From Streptomyces spinoverrucosus (lineage in GTDB: Bacteria > Actinomycetota > Actinomycetes > Streptomycetales > Streptomycetaceae): a stretch of DNA of 64,000 nucleotides. Location of the stretch: contig NZ_JADPZX010000001.1 of assembly GCF_015712165.1 (NCBI RefSeq), forward strand, positions 1,860,001 to 1,924,000, in the 5' to 3' direction. The notes beneath the pieces are model-generated. The model worked only from the letters and a program-made list of their open reading frames with translations. It was not told where the DNA came from and searched no databases. The number at the start of each line of letters is the position of its first letter. The stretch's first letter is position 1. The position numbers and the translations under genes are program-made. This document shows positions 27,134-35,042 of the stretch, one piece after another.

Positions 27134-27183
27134 GGAAGAAGGGCCCGGAAGAGGGACCCGGAAAAGGGACCCGGAAGAAGGGG
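27134..27183. repeat. 13-bp purine-rich tandem repeat, about four copies
   Basis: GGAAGAAGGGCCC, GGAAGAGGGACCC, GGAAAAGGGACCC and GGAAGAAGGGG follow each other without gaps. The block lies between the palindrome and the permease start, so it is inside the probable leader and offers several decoy ribosome-site-like GGAAGAGG sequences. Confidence 0.85.
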
Positions 27184-27186
27184 ATC

Positions 27187-27200
27187 GTTTCGGGCCAAAC
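27187..27200. promoter_or_regulatory. Operator-like palindrome GTTTCGGGCCAAAC
   Basis: On the minus strand it reads GTTTGGCCCGAAAC, one base off the dyad GTTTGG-NN-CCAAAC seen at 33441-33454. It lies upstream of the permease operon and just after the TetR gene. Shared sites suggest common control of the operons. Confidence 0.6.
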
Positions 27201-27305
27201 GAGTTGCCGTTCATCGTGAGGCGGAACTATCCGTTTGGCAAGGGGTTGGAAGCTGACAGTCCCCGGACGGGTGGGCGGACGGAACGGACTCGGGCGTCGC
27301 CGGAC

Positions 27306-27920
27306 TCAGGCGTCGCCGGGCTCGTCGGCCAGGGCGCGGAGCAGCCCCCGCAGCTCGGTGAGCGCCTCCTCGGTCACCTCTCGCTCACCGAAGACGAGCT
27401 GGTGCAGCACGAGCCCCTCCAGAGCGGCGAAGACGAGCCGGGACAGACCCCGGCCGACCGGCCGGGACAGGGTCCGGGACAGGTCGTGCCGGGTGGCCTC
27501 GAAGTACTCCTCGTACAGGGCGCGCAGCTGGGGCAGCAGTTCCGGCCGACGCCGGGCCTCCAGCAGCAGCTCGTACTGGAACGCCTGCAGTTCCGGCCCG
27601 GACTCCACCATGCTTCCCAGGCCCACGGCGAAGTCGTCCGCCGCGCCCGTGCCGGTGTCGAGCTGGCTGCTGCTCAGCGAGGAGCGGATGGCGTGGGCGA
27701 CGGCCTCCTCGATGAGCGCGTCGCGGGACCCGAAGTGGTGCACGACCAGCCCGTGGGTGACTCCGGCCTCCTCGGCGACGGCCCGGTAGGTCAGCTTGCG
27801 CAGACCGCCCCGGGCGACGACGCGTACGGCCGCCTCCAGCAGAGCGACCCGGCCGGTCCCGTAGTTCCGCACCCGCTTGCGCGGAAGGTCCTCGCTCGCG
27901 GACTCGACGGGATCACTCAT
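27306..27920 (-). CDS. TetR family regulator of the amine/aromatic catabolic cluster
   Basis: A 204-residue TetR protein: N-terminal helix-turn-helix LTYRAVAEEAGVTHGLVVHH followed by FGSRDALIEEAV and a helical ligand domain. It is the last gene of the ferredoxin-to-HpaG operon (27 bp after hpaG), so it is co-expressed with the pathway and is the best candidate to bind the GTTTGG-type palindromes upstream of all three operons. Confidence 0.9.
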   Translation of the reverse strand: MSDPVESASEDLPRKRVRNYGTGRVALLEAAVRVVARGGLRKLTYRAVAEEAGVTHGLVVHHFGSRDALIEEAVAHAIRSSLSSSQLDTGTGAADDFAVGLGSMVESGPELQAFQYELLLEARRRPELLPQLRALYEEYFEATRHDLSRTLSRPVGRGLSRLVFAALEGLVLHQLVFGEREVTEEALTELRGLLRALADEPGDA

Positions 27921-27947
27921 GCCCCGACCATACCCACGCCCGCGCGC

Positions 27948-28793
27948 TCAGCGCCTGGGCGGGCGGATGCCCCGGAACTCCCAGTCGCCGCCCAGCGCGG
28001 TCGACAGCACTTCCTCGGACTCGGTCGGCTGCGCACCGACGTCGGCGCGAATCGCGGTGGGGCCGGTGACGACGTGGTTGGTGAGCCGGCCGAGGCCCTC
28101 GACCTCGACCTCGACGACGTCGCCCGGCCGCACGGGCCGGGAGTTGGCCGGGGTACCGGACAGCAGGACGTCGCCGGGGTACAGCGTGATGGTGCGGGCG
28201 ATGTCGGCGACCAGGTAGTGCATGTCCCACGTCATCTCGTCGGTCGAACCGTCCTGGACGACCTCACCGTTGACGTAGGTCCGCAGCCGCTTGCCGTGGA
28301 AGTCCCAGTCGGTGACGAGGCCGGGGCCGAGCGGGCACAGGGTGTCGGAGCCCTTCACGCGGAGCATGGAACCGGCGTCGGTGTCGCGGAAGTCGTGCAG
28401 GCCGTAGTCGTTGGCGACGGTGTAGCCGGCGATGTACTCGCCCGCCTCGGCCTGGGAGATGTTGCGCGCGGTCCTGCCGATGACGATGGCGACCTCGCCC
28501 TCGTAGTTGAGCCACTTGCAGCCCTCGGGGCGGACGACGGCGCCCTTGTGGGAGTTGAGGGCGGAGGTCGGCTTGTGGAAGTAGGTGGGCGTGTCGGGCA
28601 GGCCGATTTGGAACTCGTCGACGCGGCTGCGGTGGTTGAGGTGGACGGCGATCACCTTGGAGGGGACCACCGGCGGGAGGTGGTGGGCGTCCTCGGTCCT
28701 GACGCGGCGGCCGTCCCCGGCGACGAGTTCGTCGCCGTCGACGGTGACCTGGACGGCGGCGCCGTCGAGGAGGATCCGGCGGTACTCAGGCAT
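27948..28793 (-). CDS. hpaG: FAH-family decarboxylase/isomerase or hydrolase (HpaG-like)
   Basis: A 281-residue fumarylacetoacetate-hydrolase-fold enzyme. The metal site is visible in LNYEGEVAIVIGR, with YTVANDYGLHDFRDTD and DVLLSGTPANSRPVRPGD. In the homoprotocatechuate meta pathway HpaG decarboxylates and isomerises the ring-cleavage product after HpaE. It overlaps the dioxygenase gene by 8 bp. The precise reaction is inferred from its neighbours. Confidence 0.82.
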   Translation of the reverse strand: MPEYRRILLDGAAVQVTVDGDELVAGDGRRVRTEDAHHLPPVVPSKVIAVHLNHRSRVDEFQIGLPDTPTYFHKPTSALNSHKGAVVRPEGCKWLNYEGEVAIVIGRTARNISQAEAGEYIAGYTVANDYGLHDFRDTDAGSMLRVKGSDTLCPLGPGLVTDWDFHGKRLRTYVNGEVVQDGSTDEMTWDMHYLVADIARTITLYPGDVLLSGTPANSRPVRPGDVVEVEVEGLGRLTNHVVTGPTAIRADVGAQPTESEEVLSTALGGDWEFRGIRPPRR

Positions 28794-29706
28794 GGGCGGA
28801 CTCCTGTACGGGGGTGAGGGATGCGGTCCAGCCGTCGGCCGGACGGTCGAACCACAGATGCACCTGACCGGTGCCGATCGAGTTCTCGTACTCGCCGTAC
28901 TGGCGGGCCCTGGCGACGCAGGCCTGCTCGCCGAGGGCGCCGGCCATCATCAGGTAGTGGAAGAACTTCGCCTCGGGCTTGTACGTCCAGAACTCGTCCA
29001 TGGTGTCGAGGACCTTGTCGTGGCGGCCCTCCTTGAACCACGCGATGCGCTCCTCGTCGGCCGCACGGGCCTCGGGCGTGAAGATGTGCACCGGGTCGCC
29101 GGCCTCGTGGTCGCGCAGTTCGCGCAGCGGCCAGAAGGTGTGCGAGAGGGCGCCTGAGGCGATGAGCAGGACCCGGCGGCCGGGGGTGGCGGCGATTCCG
29201 TCCGCCAGGGCGCGTCCGAGCCGCAGATGGTCCTCCATGTCACCGGTCTGGCAGACGCCGATGGTCACCCACCGCTTGTCCGGCAGCCCCTCCCCCAGGA
29301 ACTTCCAGAGGTTGATGGTGGCGTAGTAGATCGGCAGGTAGTCGTCCTCGATCGCGGTGATCCAGGTGCCGTGCTTGTCTGCGAACCTCGCTATGTTGTG
29401 CGCCAGTTCCGGGTCGCCGGGGAAGTCGTACGGCATCCGGCACATCCCGCGCGGCAGTTCCTCGGAGGTGAACAGTCCGGCGCGGCGCTGCTGTGCGGTG
29501 ACGACGAACTCGACGGTGGTGGCCCAGTGGGAGTCCAGGACGACGACGGTGTCGTAGTCGTCCCGCTCGAAGACGTCCCTACGGAGCTGCTGAAGCCCGG
29601 TGACGAGGGTGATCTCCTTGCCCTCGTTCAGCTCCAGCCGGTCGGCCTCCGGCAGCACGATGGTGGGGACGTGGGCCAGCAGGCCCGCCCCGACGATCTC
29701 ACCCAT
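28786..29706 (-). CDS. hpaD: 3,4-dihydroxyphenylacetate 2,3-dioxygenase-like extradiol dioxygenase (LigB superfamily)
   Basis: A 306-residue class III extradiol dioxygenase. Blocks shared with E. coli HpaD from memory include HVPTIVLPE, VVLDSHWATTVEFVV, GLFTSEELPRGMCRMPYDFP, IASGALSHTFWPL and GTGQVHLWF; the His and Glu residues there form the Fe(II) site. It opens the ring of homoprotocatechuate or a related catechol next to a hydroxyl group. It overlaps genes on both sides by 8 bp, so it is tightly coupled to HpaE and HpaG. Confidence 0.87.
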   Translation of the reverse strand: MGEIVGAGLLAHVPTIVLPEADRLELNEGKEITLVTGLQQLRRDVFERDDYDTVVVLDSHWATTVEFVVTAQQRRAGLFTSEELPRGMCRMPYDFPGDPELAHNIARFADKHGTWITAIEDDYLPIYYATINLWKFLGEGLPDKRWVTIGVCQTGDMEDHLRLGRALADGIAATPGRRVLLIASGALSHTFWPLRELRDHEAGDPVHIFTPEARAADEERIAWFKEGRHDKVLDTMDEFWTYKPEAKFFHYLMMAGALGEQACVARARQYGEYENSIGTGQVHLWFDRPADGWTASLTPVQESAHA

Positions 29707-31162
29707 GGTCCTGCCATCCCTTCGGTGCGGTCACGGTGTTCTTCAGGTCGCAGTAGAAGTCGAAGCTCCAGGTGCCGCCCTCGCGGCCGACGCCGGACTG
29801 GCGCGACCCGCCGAACGGGGCCTGGAGGTCACGGACGAAGAAGCAGTTGACCCAGACGGTCCCGGCGACGAGCTGTGCGGTGACGCGTTCGGCGCGCTCG
29901 CGGTCGCCGGTGGCAACGGTGGCGGCGAGGCCGAAGCGGGTGTCGTTGGCGAGCCGGACGGCCTCGTCCTCGCCCGCGAAGGTCTGGAGGGTCAGGACCG
30001 GGCCGAAGACCTCCTCCTGGACGATCTCGGAGTCCTGGGCGACGTCGGTGAGGAGGGTCGGCGCGTAGTACTGGCCGTCCTTGCCGTGTCCGCCGATGAC
30101 CGCCCGGGCCCCGGCCGCGATCGCCCGCCGCACGAAGCCGTCGATCTTCTCCAGCTGCCGGGGGTGGATGTTGGGCCCGATGTCGGTGGCCTCGTCACGG
30201 GGGTCGCCCTGCTTCAGGGCGGTGGCCTTCTCGACGAACCGACGCGTGAACTCGTCGGCGACCGTCTCCTCGACGAGCAGACGGGTCGCGGCCAGGCACA
30301 CCTGACCGGCGTTGTCGTACTGCTCCACGGCGAGGTCGACGGCGAGTTCGAGATCGGCGTCGGCGAAGACCAGCAGGGGGGACTTGCCGCCGAGTTCGAG
30401 GCTGAGCGGGGTGAGGTTGGCGGCGGCCGACGCGGCGATCCGCTTGGCGGTCGGCACCGAGCCGGTGAAGCTGATGCGGCGCACGTCCGGGTGCGAGGTG
30501 AGGCTGTCGCCGATCTCGGAGCCGTAGCCCTGGACGACGTTCAGCACTCCGGCGGGCAGGCCGGCCTCGGCGGCGATGTCCGCGAGCAGGGAGGCGGTCA
30601 ACGGGGACCATTCGGCGGGCTTGAGGACGACCGTGTTGCCGGCCGCTAGAGCCGGGGCGACCTTCCACGTGGCCAGCATCAGTGGGGCGTTCCACGGGGT
30701 GATCAGCACGCACGGGCCCGCCGGATCCCACGAGACATGGTTGGTGTGACCGCGCGTCTCGAAGTCCTCGTGGTCGAGCTTCAGCAGCCAGTCGGCGAAG
30801 AAGCGGAAGTTGTGCGCGACGCGCGGCATGACGCCCCGTCGGTGGGAGCGCAGCAGGGCGCCGTTGTCGCACGTCTCGACGATCGCGAGCTCTTCGATGC
30901 GTTTGTCGACGCCGTCGGCGATGGCGTGCAGGATCCGGGCTCGTTCGGCGCATGGCGTCGCGGCCCAGCCGGGGAAGGCGGCCTTCGCGGCGGCCACCGC
31001 GGCCGCTGCCTCCGTCGCGGTGCCCCGGGCGATCTCGCCGAGGACGCTGCCGTCGATGGGCGAGAGGTCGGTGAAGGTCTCGGTGGAGGCGACGCGTTCG
31101 CCGCCGATCCAGTGGCGGGTGTCGACGGCGACTCCGGCGACGGTGGTGATGTGTTCGCTCAT
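29699..31162 (-). CDS. hpaE: 5-carboxymethyl-2-hydroxymuconate semialdehyde dehydrogenase-like ALDH
   Basis: A 487-residue aldehyde dehydrogenase with catalytic motifs LELGGKSPLLVF and YDNAGQVCLAATRLL. The segments VMPRVAHNFRFFADWLLK and FFVRDLQAPFGGSRQSGVGR resemble HpaE more than general ALDHs. It would oxidise the semialdehyde formed by the adjacent extradiol dioxygenase. It starts 36 bp after the acetoacetate-decarboxylase-like gene. Confidence 0.87.
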   Translation of the reverse strand: MSEHITTVAGVAVDTRHWIGGERVASTETFTDLSPIDGSVLGEIARGTATEAAAAVAAAKAAFPGWAATPCAERARILHAIADGVDKRIEELAIVETCDNGALLRSHRRGVMPRVAHNFRFFADWLLKLDHEDFETRGHTNHVSWDPAGPCVLITPWNAPLMLATWKVAPALAAGNTVVLKPAEWSPLTASLLADIAAEAGLPAGVLNVVQGYGSEIGDSLTSHPDVRRISFTGSVPTAKRIAASAAANLTPLSLELGGKSPLLVFADADLELAVDLAVEQYDNAGQVCLAATRLLVEETVADEFTRRFVEKATALKQGDPRDEATDIGPNIHPRQLEKIDGFVRRAIAAGARAVIGGHGKDGQYYAPTLLTDVAQDSEIVQEEVFGPVLTLQTFAGEDEAVRLANDTRFGLAATVATGDRERAERVTAQLVAGTVWVNCFFVRDLQAPFGGSRQSGVGREGGTWSFDFYCDLKNTVTAPKGWQDHG

Positions 31163-31198
31163 GGCCTCAAGGCTCCTGACGGTCGATGCGGTGCGGGC

Positions 31199-32005
31199 TC
31201 ACTCGGCGCGCGAGGTGTTGGACTCCAGCAGCCGGCCGCCGTCCCACACCACGCCGACCTGCCGGTAGTACGCGGCGATCGGCTCGCGGATCTCCAGCCG
31301 GGCCAGTTCCTCGGTGGGTGCCTCGAACAGCTCCAGCTCGGCGTCGCCCACCCAGGGCTGTCCGCCCTCGAAGGAGGCGGCGCCGGACTCGATCAGCTCG
31401 TCCAGCGCGAGGCCCTTGTCCTTCTCGACGGAGGGCAGCCAGCGATGGTGGGCCATCGGGTGGCCGTTGACGAAGCCGTTGGAGTCCGACGGCTCGCGCA
31501 GGGTGACGACGGCCTGGGCGAGGCGGCGGTCGGCGGCGGCGAGGGTGGCGCCGAAGCGGGCGCCGGCCTCGATGCGGGGGGCGGGCCCGTAGGGGTGCGG
31601 GCGGGTCTGGTGGATCGAGCCGAGCTTCTTCGGGTAGCCCTGGTGCAGTCCGCGGGCGATCGCGAAGTCCTTGTCGACCCAGATGTAGACGCAGCGGGTG
31701 TAGGTCCGGCCCTTGTACTTGCAGCGGACGACGGCGAACGCCTCCTTGTACTGGGCCAGCACCGGGTCGAGCAGTTCCTGCCCCGAGGCGGAACAGGACT
31801 GCCAGTCGGCCCAGATGAGCGCGACGGCACCGGGGTCCTCGTCGGCGAGTTCCAGCGGCTCGGGCAGCAGTTCGCGCACGCGGGCGGGGTCGGTGCGGTA
31901 CTCGACGGTGAGCAGGTCGCCGGAGTAGCGCCACGGCGGCGAGGGGATCAGCGACGCGGCTCCGGTCGCCGTCTTGGGGTGGAAGTAGCCACGGACACTG
32001 GTCAC
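31199..32005 (-). CDS. Acetoacetate decarboxylase family protein
   Basis: A 268-residue protein of the acetoacetate decarboxylase fold (PPWRYSGDLLTVEYRTDP; LLPEPLEL; CVYIWVDKDFAIARGLHQGY; PKKLGS). The lysines in GYPKKLGS align with the position of the Schiff-base region. In this context it probably decarboxylates, hydrates or aldol-cleaves a keto acid from ring cleavage, or acts on the amine side chain; no published equivalent comes to mind. GTG start at 32005, 9 bp after the reductase. Confidence 0.8.
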   Translation of the reverse strand: MTSVRGYFHPKTATGAASLIPSPPWRYSGDLLTVEYRTDPARVRELLPEPLELADEDPGAVALIWADWQSCSASGQELLDPVLAQYKEAFAVVRCKYKGRTYTRCVYIWVDKDFAIARGLHQGYPKKLGSIHQTRPHPYGPAPRIEAGARFGATLAAADRRLAQAVVTLREPSDSNGFVNGHPMAHHRWLPSVEKDKGLALDELIESGAASFEGGQPWVGDAELELFEAPTEELARLEIREPIAAYYRQVGVVWDGGRLLESNTSRAE

Positions 32006-32014
32006 TGGGGTTCC

Positions 32015-33223
32015 TTACGCGGTGAGGGCGGGCTGCTTGAGCAGTTCGGCGCGGTGGCGGGCGGCGGCGGCCGCGGCGGCCCGGCCACCGAGGGCGACCA
32101 CACCGACCAGCCGGCCGCCGCGGTGGTAGCCGGCCAGGACGTCCCCGTCGGGGTCGCCTTCCAGGACACGCACGTCCTCCTTGCCCAGCACGGGGGCACC
32201 GAAGGACTGCAGGCGGAAGTCGTGCTGGTCGCTCCAGAACGTCGGCAGCGGCGCGAACGGCGCGAGGCCGGCGTCGGTTCCGGTGAGGTGGGCGGCGAGC
32301 ACCCGGGCGGCGTGCTTGGCGGTGTCCGTGGGGATCGACCAGTGCTCGACGCGGCGGGGCACGCCGTCGTAGCGGGCGTTGGGGAAGCGGGCGACATCAC
32401 CGACGGCGATCACGTCGTGCCGTCCGCCGACGCGCAGCTGCCCGTCGGTCAGCACGCCGTCGGTGAGGTCGAGGCCGTTGCCGTCGAGCCACTCGGTGTT
32501 CGCGACGGAACCCACCGCCTCCACCACCACGTCCGCGGCCGCCACCGTGCCGTCGTCGAGGCGCACGCCGGTGACGTGCTCCGCGCCCTCGAAGCCGGTC
32601 ACGCCCGTGCCGAGGGCGAACCGTACGCCGCGCTGCTCGTGCCTCCTGAGCAGCGCCCGCGCGAGCAGTTCGCCGAGCGGCCCCACCATGGGCAGCGGCA
32701 GCGGATCCACCACGGTGACCTCGGCCGCGCCGAGCGCCACGGCGGTGGCGGCCACCTCGCAGCCGATGAACCCGGCCCCGACCACGACCACGCGGGCGCC
32801 CGGGCGGGTCAGGGACTCGCGCAGACCCTGGGCGTCGGCCAGGGTGCGCAGGGTGTGCCGGCCGGTGAGCGGGCCGGGGCACCGCAGCCGCCGGGGGCGC
32901 ATGCCGGTCGCCACGACGAGTCCGCCGTACGGCAGGACCGTACCGTCGTCGAGTTCGACGACGCGCCGGTCGAGGTCGGCCCGGACGGCCCTGGTGCCCA
33001 GCCGCCATTCGACGTCGGCCACCCCGGCGCGCGGCCGGAAGGCGAGTGACGCGAAGGGGGCCTTCCCGGCCAGCACCTCCTTGGACAGCGGTGGCCGGTT
33101 GTAGGGCATGTGGGGCTCTTCCCCGACGAGTGTGATCGGCCCGGCCCAGCCCGCGGCGCGCAGTTGTTCGGCGGCGCGCAGGCCGGCCATGGAAGCGCCG
33201 ACCACGACGACGTTCGTGCTCAC
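32015..33223 (-). CDS. FAD-dependent ferredoxin reductase
   Basis: A 402-residue NAD(P)H:ferredoxin reductase of the putidaredoxin-reductase type: FAD motif VVVVGASMAGLRAAEQL, PYNRPPLSKEVLAG, NAD motif VVVVGAGFIGCEVAATA and the second FAD site VIAVGDVARFPN. It follows the ferredoxin gene by 3 bp, so it supplies electrons through it to the divergently encoded P450. Confidence 0.92.
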   Translation of the reverse strand: MSTNVVVVGASMAGLRAAEQLRAAGWAGPITLVGEEPHMPYNRPPLSKEVLAGKAPFASLAFRPRAGVADVEWRLGTRAVRADLDRRVVELDDGTVLPYGGLVVATGMRPRRLRCPGPLTGRHTLRTLADAQGLRESLTRPGARVVVVGAGFIGCEVAATAVALGAAEVTVVDPLPLPMVGPLGELLARALLRRHEQRGVRFALGTGVTGFEGAEHVTGVRLDDGTVAAADVVVEAVGSVANTEWLDGNGLDLTDGVLTDGQLRVGGRHDVIAVGDVARFPNARYDGVPRRVEHWSIPTDTAKHAARVLAAHLTGTDAGLAPFAPLPTFWSDQHDFRLQSFGAPVLGKEDVRVLEGDPDGDVLAGYHRGGRLVGVVALGGRAAAAAAARHRAELLKQPALTA

Positions 33224-33226
33224 GGC

Positions 33227-33415
33227 TCAGTCCTCGATGCGGATGGCCTGCAGCGGACAGACGTCGGCGGCCTCCTCGACCTCGTCGCGCAGCGCGTCGT
33301 CGGGGTCGGGGACGTGGGCGAGGTGTCCGGCGTCGTCGAAGCGGAAGACGTCGGGTGCGGCGAAGACGCACTGGCCGTGGTCCTGGCACTTGTTCATGTC
33401 GACGACGACCTTCAT
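33227..33415 (-). CDS. [3Fe-4S]-type ferredoxin partner of P450
   Basis: A 62-residue ferredoxin, MKVVVDMNKCQDHGQC with cysteines at 10, 16 and 54 (ADVCPLQAI). The fourth ligand position is His13 (CQDHGQC), as in P450-associated 3Fe-4S ferredoxins. It is the first gene of the operon that ends with the TetR gene and lies divergent to the GS-like/P450 operon. A perfect palindrome sits 26-39 bp before its ATG. Confidence 0.92.
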   Translation of the reverse strand: MKVVVDMNKCQDHGQCVFAAPDVFRFDDAGHLAHVPDPDDALRDEVEEAADVCPLQAIRIED

Positions 33416-33440
33416 GGCCGGCCCTCCAGATACGAAGCTC

Positions 33441-33454
33441 GTTTGGTTCCAAAC
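33441..33454. promoter_or_regulatory. Perfect operator palindrome GTTTGGTTCCAAAC
   Basis: Six-base arms separated by two bases. It lies immediately upstream of the ferredoxin ATG, in the range of the core promoter. Near copies occur at 33549-33562 and 27187-27200. It is the best-conserved member of the set and a candidate TetR operator. Confidence 0.7.
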
Positions 33455-33548
33455 AACATAGGAAGCGACCGGACCCTGGTCAATAGCTATCCGGATGGAT
33501 AAATTTTTGCGACAGACCCCTTGCGGGGAGATGGCGGGCGTCCCTACC

Positions 33549-33562
33549 GTTTGACACCAAAC
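33549..33562. promoter_or_regulatory. Operator-like palindrome GTTTGACACCAAAC
   Basis: One base off the GTTTGG-NN-CCAAAC dyad. It lies 105 bp before the GS-like GTG and on the other side of an AT-rich stretch that also contains the unrelated dyad TATCCGGATGGATA (33488-33501). Together with 33441-33454 it brackets the divergent promoter region. Confidence 0.65.
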
Positions 33563-33666
33563 AGTGGAGCGGCCCCCTGCGTCTCCCCGCAGCGCGTGGC
33601 CGCCCGCCCTCTCTCCCCCAGCGCCCTGAGCTCTGGGAGGCGCCCCCTTCCCCAGAGGAGACAACG

Positions 33667-35022
33667 GTGAGCGCATCCGACACCCCACCCGTCCGCCGGC
33701 ACATGGAGCGCCTGGCCGCCGAGGGCATCGACGTGGTCCGGGTGACCTATCCCGACCTCATCGGCACCGACCGGGCCCGGGACGTCCTGCTGGACCACCT
33801 CCCCGCGGCCTGCGACCACGGCCTCGCCTTCTGCCGCGCCGTCTACCACACCAGCCCCCAGGGCGACGTGGTCCCGGTGGCCGGCGGCCTGGACTCCGGG
33901 CTGCCCGACATCTGCGTGCGCCCCGACCTCGACACGCTGACCCCGCTGCCGTGGGAGCCCGGGGTCGCGTCCTGCCTGGGCGACGTCACCGACCCGTCGA
34001 CCGGCCTGCCCGCGCCCGAGTCCCCCCGGGACCTGCTGCGCGCCGTCCTCGACCGATGCGCCGAGCAGGGCCTGCGACCGGTGGTCGGCCCGGAGCTGGA
34101 GTACTTCCTCTGCGACGCGGCACCCGGCACCCCGCTCGGCTGGCGCCGCTACGACGAGGCGACCGGCGTCGTCTACACCGCGGGCCTGCGCGCGGACGGC
34201 GACAACCACCTGCTGCGCACCCTGCGTCAGCTGCGTGACCTCGACATCGGCGTCAGTAGCGGCAACCACGAGTTCGACGGGGCGCAGTTCGAGATCAACC
34301 TGACCCACGCGGATGCCCTGGAGGCCGCCGACCGGGCCTTCCGTTTCAAGGCGGCCGTCAAGGAACTGGCCCGCAGGGAAGGCCGCCTGGCCACCTTCAT
34401 GGCCAAGCCGTTCAACGACGCGGCCGGCTCCGGCTTCCATCTCCACCTGTCCTGCCTGACCGGGGAGGACGGCAACGCCTTCGACGACCCGTCGGCGCCG
34501 TACGGCCTGTCCGCCACCGCCCGGCACGCCGTGGCCGGCGTCCTGGCGCACGCCCCGGCCCTGGCGGCGCTGGCCAACCCGACGGTCAACTCCTACAAAC
34601 GCTTCGGCCCGGACACCCTGGCCCCCTGGCTGATCGACTGGGGCCTGGACAACCGCAGCGCCATGGTCCGCATCCCGCCCGAGCGCGGCCCCGGCGCCCG
34701 GCTCGAACTGCGCCTCGGCGACGCCGGCGCCAACCCCTACCTGCTGGTCGCCGGCACCGTCGCCGCCGCGCTGCTGGGCATCCTCGCCGGCGAGGAACCC
34801 CCCGCCCCGCTGGAGGGCTACGGCTACGACACCGCCAGGTCCGCCGTCCTCCCGACGACCCTGCCCGCCGCCCTGGACGCGCTGGAGGCGGACACCGCCC
34901 TCACCGACGTCCTGGGCAAGGGCTTCACCGCCTCCTACCTGACCTACAAGCGCGACGAGGTCGCCCGCTTCCAACGGCACGTCACCGACTGGGAGTTCAC
35001 CGAGTACGCCTACCACCTGTGA
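33667..35022 (+). CDS. Glutamine-synthetase-like gamma-glutamyl-amine ligase
   Basis: A 451-residue GS-fold ligase (GTG start; GAGGAGA six to eight bases upstream). The glutamate/metal motif appears in VVGPELEYFL, ATP site in KPFNDAAGSGFHLHLSC, and NPTVNSYKRFGPDTLAPW and RIPPERGPGARLELRLGD match the GlnA3/PuuA-like group rather than true GlnA: there is no typical adenylylation loop or NPYL tyrosine motif of GSI. Such ligases attach glutamate to amines (putrescine, aniline, isopropylamine, ethanolamine). It forms an operon with the P450 and is functionally linked to the PuuD-like hydrolase encoded 10 kb away. Confidence 0.87.
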   Translation: MSASDTPPVRRHMERLAAEGIDVVRVTYPDLIGTDRARDVLLDHLPAACDHGLAFCRAVYHTSPQGDVVPVAGGLDSGLPDICVRPDLDTLTPLPWEPGVASCLGDVTDPSTGLPAPESPRDLLRAVLDRCAEQGLRPVVGPELEYFLCDAAPGTPLGWRRYDEATGVVYTAGLRADGDNHLLRTLRQLRDLDIGVSSGNHEFDGAQFEINLTHADALEAADRAFRFKAAVKELARREGRLATFMAKPFNDAAGSGFHLHLSCLTGEDGNAFDDPSAPYGLSATARHAVAGVLAHAPALAALANPTVNSYKRFGPDTLAPWLIDWGLDNRSAMVRIPPERGPGARLELRLGDAGANPYLLVAGTVAAALLGILAGEEPPAPLEGYGYDTARSAVLPTTLPAALDALEADTALTDVLGKGFTASYLTYKRDEVARFQRHVTDWEFTEYAYHL

Positions 35023-35042
35023 CCCCGAGGAGACCTCCGACC

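Noticed and set aside
33667..35022. Housekeeping glutamine synthetase GlnA
   Set aside because: The gene is coupled to a P450 and lacks the regulatory adenylylation region expected in GlnA; it fits the gamma-glutamyl-amine ligase group.
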